From positions 1 to 39,918 of IMG/VR virus record IMGVR_UViG_3300005613_000166: 39,918 nucleotides of DNA. One strand, given 5' to 3'. Within the stretch, counting starts at the first letter, position 1. Every line of letters starts with the position of its first letter. A model generated the notes under the pieces. It searched no databases and had not been told where the DNA came from. It saw only the letters and a program-made list of their open reading frames with translations. The position numbers and the translations under genes were made by a program. Shown in pieces: positions 33,346-39,896 of the stretch. Source of the stretch: a virus.

Positions 33346-34014
33346 CTACTCCTTGAAGGAATTGGTGTTAAGAGCTGCTTCGGCGACTGCTTCTGCCTTC
33401 TCTTGGGGTAAGCGGGCGAACTCCTTTAGCTCGCCCATAACTGATTTGATTGCGGCCTGAATGTGTTCAATGGCCTGTTCCTTGTTGAACTTGTGTTTCT
33501 TGACAACCGAAGCAAAAAGGTCGGCTGCGGCTTTTTGAGGGTTGTAAGCCTCGGTGACATTGGCCTGGGCCTTGTCGTAAAGAGCAAGGCCAAAGCGGTC
33601 GCCGAACTTCATGGCAGCACGCTTGAGAGCGTCTGTCTCGGCTTCCTTGGCTGCAAACTCATGGGCCTCGGCGATTGCGTTTTCAGGCATACTTGACGAG
33701 CCTCCGCCGATGCCGTCGTGACTGATAGTGGTGCTGGCCTTGTCAGTGCCAATGCAGGCAACGATCGTGCAGCGTGCAATGTAATAGGGCTGCACCATCT
33801 CAACGCCCTTGTAATTTTTGTACTTGCGAGTCTCTACGTGTTCAAGGCCTTCAATGCGATGGCTCCATTGAAAGTCAAACGCAGTGTTGAGTTCCCTGAT
33901 TACGTCGTGGCCTTCAAGATAGGAAAGGCCAGCTTTGGCTCCAACGTTGTCGCCAAACTTTTTGACGCGACCGCCATCAAGCGGCTTTTGTAATTCTGAA
34001 ATTGGGGTAGGCAT
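33346..34014 (-). CDS. Rad52-like single-strand annealing protein
   Basis: The 222-residue product has the Rad52/Rad22-type core: LSYLEGHDVIRELNTAFDFQW near residue 30, a beta segment (YYIARCTIVACIG), DGIGGGSSS and then EAHEFAAKEAETDALKRAAMKFGDRFGLALYD, the most conserved stretch of the family. The C-terminus is a helical tail. It anneals complementary single strands together with SSB and the YqaJ exonuclease. ATG 34014 has GGAG five bases upstream, and the stop is two bases before the SSB start. Confidence 0.9.
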   Translation of the reverse strand: MPTPISELQKPLDGGRVKKFGDNVGAKAGLSYLEGHDVIRELNTAFDFQWSHRIEGLEHVETRKYKNYKGVEMVQPYYIARCTIVACIGTDKASTTISHDGIGGGSSSMPENAIAEAHEFAAKEAETDALKRAAMKFGDRFGLALYDKAQANVTEAYNPQKAAADLFASVVKKHKFNKEQAIEHIQAAIKSVMGELKEFARLPQEKAEAVAEAALNTNSFKE

Positions 34015-34025
34015 GTAGTCTCCGA

Positions 34026-34670
34026 TTAAAAGAGTATTTCAACGAGTGCCTCGCCCTCTTTGGGCGGGGTCTTGGGTTCAATGTGGTTGGTCCAGAACGA
34101 TTCGACCGTCTCAAGAAGCATTTCGCCGATGCCCTGCTGGTAGGGGATGCGGTAGACAAGCGTGCCGCGTCCCTGCATGTCGAGCAGGCCGATAAAGCCA
34201 TCGCTGATCTTGCTGACATCGGTCGTAACGACTGTGAGGTGCATCTGCATTTGCAGTTGGTAAAACACATGCAGCGGGACTTCGTCGGAGCCGCCTTTGC
34301 CGTAGTCCTTGTGATACGGCATTTCTCCGCTGTAACCGATCGTCTTGATGTCAATCGGTGCGAAGTCGAACTTCCTACGCTTGTAAGAGCCGTTGACAAG
34401 GATGGCATCCAGGGTAGCTCCTGCGTGTCCTTCTCGAAGGTGCGTTTGGTAATTGGAATAGGTTGACTTGAAATATTCCTCACAAAAGAAGTTGAGAAGG
34501 CCTATTTCAAGGTGATTGCCGAGGCTGGCTGATTTTGAAGTCTTCCTATCTTCGCTCAGGCCCATCTTTTCATTGAAAATGTCAAGGGGGGTTTTGAAGG
34601 GGTGGCAATTAAGAAGTGCCGCAACTTCTGATGCCCCGATGAATTCAGAGCGATTCGTGTTATTATTCAT
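34026..34670 (-). CDS. YqaJ-type viral recombinase exonuclease
   Basis: A 214-residue protein starting at ATG 34670. The YqaJ pattern is visible: GASEVAALLNCHPFKTPLDIFNEKMG, SASLGNHLEIGLLNFF, HAGATLDAILV and PIDIKTIG. The Glu of GNHLE, Asp of TLDAIL and D-x-K of IDIKT form the PD-(D/E)xK site that digests double-stranded DNA 5' to 3'. The Rad52-like gene lies next to it, a lambda Red-like pair. The frame extends upstream to 34946, but that would run inside the opposing terminase gene. The ribosome binding site is weak. Confidence 0.88.
   Translation of the reverse strand: MNNNTNRSEFIGASEVAALLNCHPFKTPLDIFNEKMGLSEDRKTSKSASLGNHLEIGLLNFFCEEYFKSTYSNYQTHLREGHAGATLDAILVNGSYKRRKFDFAPIDIKTIGYSGEMPYHKDYGKGGSDEVPLHVFYQLQMQMHLTVVTTDVSKISDGFIGLLDMQGRGTLVYRIPYQQGIGEMLLETVESFWTNHIEPKTPPKEGEALVEILF
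34658..34666 (+). promoter_or_regulatory. Extended -10 promoter for the terminase small subunit
   Basis: TGTTATTAT: extended TG followed by -10 TATTAT at 34661-34666, 34 bases before ATG 34701, with no good -35. It lies within the first codons of the oppositely oriented exonuclease gene. The leader would carry GAGGA seven bases before the ATG. Confidence 0.45.
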
Positions 34671-34692
34671 GGGAAGTTTCACAAGTTTGAGG

Positions 34693-34701
34693 ATTGTACC
34701 A
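34693..34701 (-). promoter_or_regulatory. Extended -10 promoter for the replication operon
   Basis: On the minus strand TGGTACAAT gives an extended TG and -10 TACAAT, with a poor -35. Its expected start point is about 20 bases before ATG 34670. It overlaps the start codon of the divergent terminase gene and shares the TGGTANNAT form with the divergent promoters at 4456 and 4493. Confidence 0.45.
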
Positions 34702-35237
34702 TGGCCAGAAAAAAAGAAAAGACTCTTGTTCCAACTGATCCGCAGTGGACCTTTGCTTCTGTTTATGTGAGAACACAGTCGGTCCTGGAGGCTTTTAAGG
34801 CAGCTTATCCGAAGCATACCGGCAAGCCAATGCACAGAATTCGGATGATGGCCAAGCGGCAGCTTACTCAGCAGGGCACTCAGATCGCCATCAAAGAGCT
34901 GACGAACGATGTGAGGACTGCTGAGAAGCTGACCGTTGAAGGTCACATGGCCGAACTGAGAAAGATCAGGGACGCTGCTTTTGCTGACGGGAAATATTCT
35001 GTTGCCCGACAGGCTGAAGTTGATCGAGGCAAATGTGCTGGATTTTACGTAGAGCGTTCAATGAACATGAACGTCATCACGAGTCCGCAGGAACTGAAGC
35101 TTCAGTTTGAGGCTCTTCTTGAGCAGTATCCTCAGGCAAGCAAGTTTCTTCCTCAGCTTGGAGGTGGAACGTCACAGGATCAAGAACAAAATCGTTTAGA
35201 GATAATTGAGCAAACGGTAGAAGAGGTCGATGCTTAA
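34701..35237 (+). CDS. terS: Terminase small subunit
   Basis: A 178-residue protein. The N-terminus has a helix-turn-helix-like part (SVLEAFKAAYPKHTGKPMHRIRMMAKRQLT). The family hallmark follows: EKLTVEGHMAELRKIRDAAFADGKYSVARQAEVDRGKCAGFYVER. The C-terminus is acidic. It recognises the packaging site and hands DNA to the large subunit. It is the only + strand gene between 31423 and the window end and lies about 10 kb from TerL even across the joined ends. Its last 161 bases overlap the E1-like gene tail-to-tail. GAGGA is seven bases before ATG 34701. Confidence 0.85.
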   Translation: MARKKEKTLVPTDPQWTFASVYVRTQSVLEAFKAAYPKHTGKPMHRIRMMAKRQLTQQGTQIAIKELTNDVRTAEKLTVEGHMAELRKIRDAAFADGKYSVARQAEVDRGKCAGFYVERSMNMNVITSPQELKLQFEALLEQYPQASKFLPQLGGGTSQDQEQNRLEIIEQTVEEVDA

Positions 35238-35754
35238 AGCTTTGGGTCCACTGAGTCACGGCAAGGCCCGCGACAATGCTTGCTGTGAAAATAGTGCTGC
35301 GTGCCGTGCATGGCTCAGGGTGGGCCTGGTCGTTGCCGAAAAGGGTCTTGGCGTACTCATCTCGATTAAATTCATCGACATAGAAAACCTGGCAGGTCAT
35401 CGCAGACATGCGAGTGTCGATTAAAGCGTCAGGCTTACTCTCAGACTCAAAAATAGCTCGTCTGGCGTCCATGCAGTCAACGCAGACAAAGACCGTGTTG
35501 AACTGATGGAAGTGAGTTTCGGCGGTTGCTTTTTGCTTGTAGGCAGATACCTCGCACTCAGGGTTCATCGCAAGGATATCCGCTTCAGTGGCGTCTACCT
35601 TGGCTGCACCAATCTGGGATGGCCTGTAGCCCTGGGGTCCGAGGTTAGCTTGCTCTACAGTGTCATGGTCTATGAGAGAGATGGAGCCGACGCCCATAGC
35701 GGCCATTTGAAGAGCAACCTGCCTGCCGATGGCTCCTACACCGACAATAAGCAC
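35077..35754 (-). CDS. ThiF/E1-like ubiquitin-activating enzyme
   Basis: It activates the C-terminus of the ubiquitin-like protein by adenylation. Numbered from GTG 35754 (225 aa), the ATP-binding loop is LIVGVGAIG at 2-10. LIDHDTVEQANLGPQGY at 27-43 is followed by IGAAKVDA (48-55), the classic E1 order. C149 in PEPCTARSTIF lies where E1 enzymes place the catalytic cysteine; no CxxC zinc sites are present. The frame continues upstream without ATG, GTG or TTG. The hidden residues NQRYLRYSTIV look like the E1 N-terminal helix, so translation may begin at ATC 35832 (AGGAG eight bases upstream) or by frameshift from the JAB gene. Confidence 0.88.
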   Translation of the reverse strand: MLIVGVGAIGRQVALQMAAMGVGSISLIDHDTVEQANLGPQGYRPSQIGAAKVDATEADILAMNPECEVSAYKQKATAETHFHQFNTVFVCVDCMDARRAIFESESKPDALIDTRMSAMTCQVFYVDEFNRDEYAKTLFGNDQAHPEPCTARSTIFTASIVAGLAVTQWTQSFKHRPLLPFAQLSLNDFVLDPVTFHLQAEEETCLPEDTAQEEPQTEASVPADS

Positions 35755-35798
35755 TTCTGAGTCGATGAGGTCGTTGGGGTTGACGATGGTTGAATATC

Positions 35799-37079
35799 TT
35801 AGATAACGCTGGTTTCGTGATCGAGTAGTGATTGCTGGTACTCCTGTTGTTCGGTGGTGAAGGATTCAATGAAAGCCTTGCAGTGCTTGTCTATTTCGTC
35901 GCAAACTTCGGGGAAGTGGGCTATGGCTGTGAGGCAGGCCGAAAGGGCTTCGCAGCCAGCCTCCTCCGTTGATACGGTGAAAAGCGATGCAATTTCTTTG
36001 AGGTAGTTGTTTTTTTGAGACAAGAACCACGTTTCGACGCCAAGCTTGTTTTTGGAAAACTCAAGCCATTTGTAGAATTCGTGCCACTCTTCTTCCAGGT
36101 ATTCTTCGTATGGAGCCGGCGAAGACCGAAGCTCAAGCATAAAGCCCATGACGTCAGTAGACCAGGCAGTTTCGGGCGAATATTCTGCAATGAATTTATT
36201 GTCGTTTGAAAGAAGCCTGGAAAGAGTTTCTGCAATTGCCTCGATCTTGGAGAAATCGCTACTGGATGTTGAATTTGAGTAAGCCTCTTTCAACATTGTC
36301 AGTGCTTTGCATGGGCCAAAACTCATAATTTCTTCAAAAGTCGGTGACCACGTTTGGAGCTGTGGGTAAGGCGTCGAGTTGGTGAGCTCTTTTGTGTTTT
36401 TATGAAAAACAGACCAGATGGGAGCTTTAGACAGTTCCCATCCAGCGATTTCCAACTTGGTATCTTTTTTTTTGGCCTTGCCGTAGCCGCCAGTTTGGTT
36501 TAGCCAGTGAGAAGGCTCCTGGTAATAACCCTGCCGCCTTTCAATGGGCCTGGGCTTCGGAGGCTTGATGTTCTCAAGCTCTTTTGCCCATTCAGGGTTA
36601 ATTTCCTGTGGAGCAGTAAGAACTGGAATATTGAGCATCTGCTCTTTGACTCTGAAGACACACGAAAATTCGTTGGATGTCCCAAGGATAAGCATGACGC
36701 CCCAGGGCATATTGCCCATAATCTCCTGGAAGGTTTCCCAATCTGTAGAGCTTGGAGACGCGGACTGGCTTGGGTGAGTGTGAGCCCAAACCCGGGTGAA
36801 CTGATCGGGGTTAAGCTTTTTCTCGATCATCATCTCTTCCATCCAGGCGTTCTGAGCATCTTCGTCAAAGTCTGTTGATACCGATGTGCATTCCTGTGGC
36901 AGGAAGGCAAAGTCCACGATGTGAAGCGGGTCTTTGGGATCAGAAATACCCATTGCCCCAACCTCAGTGTTTTTGCTGTTTCGGAACCAGACGAGCTTCT
37001 CGTAAGCGTAGTGGCTGAGAATAAGGCTTTCTCGATCGAGATTCTTACTCTTCCTCGTCCTCGTCAAAGTCTTCATCAT
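35799..37079 (-). CDS. JAB/JAMM-domain isopeptidase
   Basis: A 426-residue protein from ATG 37079, overlapping the E2-like gene end by 35 bases; the frame is open to 37190 but that part lies inside the upstream gene. The JAMM signature is complete: E39 in NTEVGAMG, H100 and H102 in WAHTHPS, S110 and D113 (H-x-H-x7-S-x2-D). This zinc site removes ubiquitin-like proteins from targets. Residues about 180-426 are a helical extension without a recognised family, containing KAKKKDTK and many Trp residues. It is neighbour to E2-like and E1-like genes. Confidence 0.9.
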   Translation of the reverse strand: MMKTLTRTRKSKNLDRESLILSHYAYEKLVWFRNSKNTEVGAMGISDPKDPLHIVDFAFLPQECTSVSTDFDEDAQNAWMEEMMIEKKLNPDQFTRVWAHTHPSQSASPSSTDWETFQEIMGNMPWGVMLILGTSNEFSCVFRVKEQMLNIPVLTAPQEINPEWAKELENIKPPKPRPIERRQGYYQEPSHWLNQTGGYGKAKKKDTKLEIAGWELSKAPIWSVFHKNTKELTNSTPYPQLQTWSPTFEEIMSFGPCKALTMLKEAYSNSTSSSDFSKIEAIAETLSRLLSNDNKFIAEYSPETAWSTDVMGFMLELRSSPAPYEEYLEEEWHEFYKWLEFSKNKLGVETWFLSQKNNYLKEIASLFTVSTEEAGCEALSACLTAIAHFPEVCDEIDKHCKAFIESFTTEQQEYQQSLLDHETSVI

Positions 37080-38217
37080 CTTCTTCGCTGCTACGTTCTC
37101 CGGCTTCGCCCGTTTGATGGGAACCGCCAGCTTCGGCTTGGATTGTGTCGTCTGGATTCTCTGTGCCGTCTGGGAGGATAGAAGTGTCAAAGCAGTGGCT
37201 CCTGTTAATGGGGGTGTAAATTGCGTTCATCAGTGCATCAGAATCGTTAAAGCCAGGCGAAACATTTACGCCTGCTTCTCTCATTGCTTCTGTAAAGTTT
37301 TCGTTTTGCGGCAGGACAAGTCGGGCAACCTTGTGCCAGCTTAATTCCGGATTATTTGCCGAGTCATAAATCTTCCTGAAAAAATTTCTAACGCCTTCCC
37401 GAGAAAGATTTCCGATAGCGGCGTACTCGCCATCAGTCAGCCATAGCGTGAAAGGGCCTATTTGACGACGAGTTCTTTCGCCAGGGTGAATTATTGTGCT
37501 GTAAATCTGAACCTCCATATCACTGTATTTCCTGAATGTCATGTTCGATTCAATTGGAGGAATAGACAAGGTAGATGGGAAAAGCAATCTAAGCCGGCTG
37601 TATGGACTTCCTGGATTGTAAACCTGTAGTACGCTCTCAATAATCATTACTGGAGTCAGGTTGTCGCCAGACCTGTGAGTTGATGCGTAAGCGGCTGATT
37701 CATCGCCAAGGCAAAGCTTCCTTGAATTGACGTGTGGATGCTCTGTCAAGACACGAAATTTTGGTGAGATATTGTCACTCGTTTTTGAGTACGTATGGAT
37801 AGTCGGCTGAGGCATGCATGGTTCGACTAAAAAGGGTCCAACTCTTAAAAATGAAGATGTTTCGTCATCAAAGAAGTAGATTTGGGGGATGTAGATTTTT
37901 GCATGTCTGTAACTCTGTACGACCAGGTAATTTTCCAGGACCGGCTTTAATGCAGAAATGGAAGTGCTTGGCCATTGAGAAAAAAGATGCATTCTATTTT
38001 CATCGTCTGTAATGTCAGATGCAGAAAGATGGTAGTGACTTCCCATAATGCTATTGATATCACTTGCTGTAATTGGGTCAAGAAAATACGCGAGCTGGAG
38101 AAAGTTTTCTCTTGTAACCGGAATTTCCTTGATCTGGGCTATGGTTAGCTGGAAAAGAGACTGATGTGTGAATGGGCCTTCTGGAAAAGCACGTCGTGGA
38201 AGTGTAAAGCGAGGCAT
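37045..38217 (-). CDS. E2-like (UBC-fold) conjugating protein
   Basis: A 390-residue protein; AAAGGAG lies five bases before ATG 38217. The diagnostic part is FRVLTEHPHVNSRKLCLGD (154-172), which matches the E2 active-site signature HPN-x...-CL, with C169 as the likely thioester cysteine. The preceding strands (IYIPQIYFFDD, RVGPFLVEPC) fit the UBC beta-meander. Later segments SVLQVYNPGSPYSRL and the C-terminal half resemble PRTRC protein B-type proteins, though longer. The last 17 residues are almost all Glu/Asp. In order with Ubl, JAB and E1 it should pass the modifier to a target. Confidence 0.78.
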   Translation of the reverse strand: MPRFTLPRRAFPEGPFTHQSLFQLTIAQIKEIPVTRENFLQLAYFLDPITASDINSIMGSHYHLSASDITDDENRMHLFSQWPSTSISALKPVLENYLVVQSYRHAKIYIPQIYFFDDETSSFLRVGPFLVEPCMPQPTIHTYSKTSDNISPKFRVLTEHPHVNSRKLCLGDESAAYASTHRSGDNLTPVMIIESVLQVYNPGSPYSRLRLLFPSTLSIPPIESNMTFRKYSDMEVQIYSTIIHPGERTRRQIGPFTLWLTDGEYAAIGNLSREGVRNFFRKIYDSANNPELSWHKVARLVLPQNENFTEAMREAGVNVSPGFNDSDALMNAIYTPINRSHCFDTSILPDGTENPDDTIQAEAGGSHQTGEAGERSSEEDDEDFDEDEEE

Positions 38218-38245
38218 TGCTGCTCCTTTGGTTAGTGGAAACCCC

Positions 38246-38267
38246 CGCCACACGGTTAAGCGTGGCG
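38246..38267. other. Hairpin between Ubl and E2-like genes
   Basis: CGCCAC (38246-38251) and GTGGCG (38262-38267) pair over a 10-base loop in the 77-base gap. No T-run follows on the minus strand, so it is more likely an RNA-stability or processing element than a terminator. It could set different amounts of Ubl and E2. Confidence 0.5.
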
Positions 38268-38294
38268 AGAGCGAACGGTGTGCCTATTCTTTAA

Positions 38295-38519
38295 TCAAGC
38301 ACCCTTGACTTGCGAGGGGTTGATCGAAACGATGTCGCCGTTGCACAGGACAACATTGCTGTCGCTGACAGGCATCCGGTTAAGACGGATGGTCGCCCCT
38401 TCCGGGACATTGCCCTGGGTGGCGAGGAAGTCCGACAGAGAAGTGCCAGACTGAATTGGCACTTGAACTGCGGGTTCGCTGCTGAAAACATTCGAGAACG
38501 TAACGTTGATACGAGACAT
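38295..38519 (-). CDS. Ubiquitin-like (beta-grasp, ThiS/MoaD-like) modifier
   Basis: A 74-residue protein; AAGGAG lies six bases before ATG 38519. The beta-grasp pattern is clear: a beta hairpin (INVTFSNVF, AVQVPIQSG), a helix TSLSDFLATQG, then PEGATIRLNRMPVSDSNVVLCNGDIVSINP. The ending is SQVKGA, a Gly-Ala C-terminus rather than Gly-Gly, already free for activation if no tail is removed. It heads the E2-JAB-E1 group and is the likely conjugated or thiocarboxylated substrate. A pure sulphur-carrier role is the main alternative, but the E2 argues against it. Confidence 0.85.
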   Translation of the reverse strand: MSRINVTFSNVFSSEPAVQVPIQSGTSLSDFLATQGNVPEGATIRLNRMPVSDSNVVLCNGDIVSINPSQVKGA

Positions 38520-38556
38520 AAAAAGCTCCTTTCACGAGCTGGGTAAAGATTGGCTC

Positions 38557-38796
38557 CTACGACACCTTGTCGTCGGTAACCTGGTTATTGAAAAAAGTCT
38601 GAACAAGCCTTACTTTCTTGTCGCGTTTGACAAGAAGGCGAATCTGTTTTCCCTTTCTGGCCGAAACGACCTTTGCGATTTCTCTGAGACGCAATAGCGT
38701 GAGGCGGTACAAGTCCTCACTCTCTTCTTTTGCGCTATTGATCTGTACTGAAATCAGGTTAGATTGTCCTGGTTCAAAGAGGTCGAGTTCGTCGAT
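38557..38796 (-). CDS. Probable small protein, no standard start codon
   Basis: A well-formed frame lies between a TGA at 38801-38803 and TAG at 38557. It encodes an amphipathic, basic-ended helix-rich protein (EESEDLYRLTLLRLREIA, KGKQIRLLVKRDKKVRLV). It contains no ATG or GTG, and the first TTG comes after 28 codons. AAAGGAG stands seven bases before an ATC codon at 38796, giving a 79-residue product from that codon. It overlaps the preceding gene by 43 bases in the -1 frame. It lies directly upstream of the Ubl gene and may belong to the same operon. Confidence 0.45.
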   Translation of the reverse strand: MDELDLFEPGQSNLISVQINSAKEESEDLYRLTLLRLREIAKVVSARKGKQIRLLVKRDKKVRLVQTFFNNQVTDDKVS

Positions 38797-39074
38797 GCCT
38801 CATCTCCTTTCTTCCCCGTTGGGTTGAAATGAAGAACAGCGTCGATTACGCCGTTGTGAATGTCGCCTGAAACTTTTTGAATCATTCGAACAAGCTCCAT
38901 TTTGCTGATCGAAGGCAGTGATGGGCTTGTCGGACTGACGTACCAGCTTGCAGTGCTGCAGATTCTCTCGTAGGTTGAATATTTGATGGTTCTGAATCGC
39001 TCGACATGAATGTGGTTTTGAGCAATACAGATGTAAAGGCAGATGCCACGGTTCCTGATGGTGTATTGTGTCAT
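38754..39074 (-). CDS. Hypothetical protein, 106 aa
   Basis: ATG 39074 overlaps the stop of the upstream membrane gene (ATGA), so the two are coupled. The product has a beta-rich N-terminus (TIRNRGICLYICIAQNHI) and a helical segment MELVRMIQKVSGDIHNGVI. It ends in a Ser/Thr/Asn-rich tail. Four cysteines occur in the first half. No family is recognised. It is two genes upstream of Ubl and may be part of the conjugation operon as an accessory or target-recognition protein, by position only. Confidence 0.6.
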   Translation of the reverse strand: MTQYTIRNRGICLYICIAQNHIHVERFRTIKYSTYERICSTASWYVSPTSPSLPSISKMELVRMIQKVSGDIHNGVIDAVLHFNPTGKKGDEASTNSTSLNQDNLT

Positions 39075-39253
39075 GGTGTGGTTGGGGCTGGGCAGCATTT
39101 GCATTGGTAGATTGCTATGGACCACCATAGAAGGGCGGAAATAACAAGCGCAAAGAAAAGTAGGGCTGCGAAATAGAGTCGAGTGGCTGCGTCGAGCAAA
39201 TTATTCATTCGACGGACGATCTTGTTTTTGATTTTTCTAATTGTCGTTTTCAT
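39071..39253 (-). CDS. Small membrane protein, 60 aa
   Basis: A basic N-terminus (MKTTIRKIKNKIVRRMNN) precedes one transmembrane helix (FAALLFFALVISALLWWSIAI) and a short tail with two cysteines (CKCCPAPTTP). The basic end should stay in the cytoplasm, with the Cys/Pro tail outside. It is coupled by ATGA overlap to the next gene. The family is not recognised. Confidence 0.65.
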   Translation of the reverse strand: MKTTIRKIKNKIVRRMNNLLDAATRLYFAALLFFALVISALLWWSIAIYQCKCCPAPTTP

Positions 39254-39274
39254 GTATCCACCATTGCTTTCGCA

Positions 39275-39676
39275 TTAGTACTCCGTTTTAAGCATGAGGG
39301 TGAACCCTGTGCCGTTCCATGCCGCCCAAACGTCAAGGTTTTGCTCAGGGAAATCTGTGAATTCGATTTTGTGTTCAAACCAGTTTGGTGCATCAAGGTC
39401 TGCATTTGCTGTAAGAACCGCTTTGTTGCCTGGCTGGACAGAGAGGTTGTAGAAAATCATGGAAGACAGCCTGCTGTCTTTAGAAGCCGCTTTTTTGTAC
39501 TCAGGGGACATCAATGACCCTGCTATAAGATCAATGAGCCAGTATGCACTTGCTTTTTCAGCGACATATTGAATGCCGTCTGTGTAAACAATGCCTTTCC
39601 ATAGTGGATGCCTGTAAAAGTTAGTTGTTCCGTAAAACTGCTCAAGATTCATGCTGTCTTTTTTTGCCTGTGTCAT
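39275..39676 (-). CDS. DUF6876-like protein
   Basis: A 133-residue protein. FYGTTNFYRHPLWKGIVYTDGIQYVAEKASAYWLIDLIA (in shorter blocks) and the later EFTDFPEQNLDVW with a C-terminal LKTEY match the DUF6876 family pattern of plasmids and phages: a start GTxxxYRH, YTDG, AYWLLD, TDFP and a final -EY. The role is unknown. AAAGGAAG stands six bases before ATG 39676. It belongs to the accessory genes upstream of the Ubl group. Confidence 0.78.
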   Translation of the reverse strand: MTQAKKDSMNLEQFYGTTNFYRHPLWKGIVYTDGIQYVAEKASAYWLIDLIAGSLMSPEYKKAASKDSRLSSMIFYNLSVQPGNKAVLTANADLDAPNWFEHKIEFTDFPEQNLDVWAAWNGTGFTLMLKTEY

Positions 39677-39725
39677 CGGTTGCTTCCTTTAGTTTTTCCA
39701 TCGCATAATCGAGTTCAGTTTTCAT
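39642..39725 (-). CDS. Possible 27-residue leader peptide
   Basis: ATG 39725 has GGAAGGA seven bases upstream and the frame ends inside the DUF6876 gene after 27 codons (MKTELDYAMEKLKEATDD). The overlap with ATG 39676 could couple translation of the DUF6876 gene. A real gene is uncertain because it is so short. Confidence 0.35.
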   Translation of the reverse strand: MKTELDYAMEKLKEATDDTGKKRQHES

Positions 39726-39758
39726 TTATCTGTCCTTCCGCCTTGGGCGGGGTTTGGG

Positions 39759-39896
39759 TTAATCAATCACGGCCAGCAGCCCAAGTGCCGCAATGCCGCA
39801 TGGAATCCACACGAACGCCAGGCTAAAGCCGACGCCGAGTACAAACCCGATTGCGGTCACGCCGAGGAAGAATATCAGGGTGTCGCGGAATCTCAT
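39759..39896 (-). CDS. Small two-helix membrane protein, 45 aa
   Basis: ATG 39896 is preceded by AGGGGG at about seven bases. Two hydrophobic stretches (LIFFLGVTAIGFVLGVGF and IPCGIAALGLLAVI) follow a short basic start (MRFRD). Small two-helix proteins can be holins or envelope-associated accessory proteins; nothing decides this. If the ends are joined, it lies 13 bases after the stop of the gene that begins at 291. Confidence 0.6.
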   Translation of the reverse strand: MRFRDTLIFFLGVTAIGFVLGVGFSLAFVWIPCGIAALGLLAVID

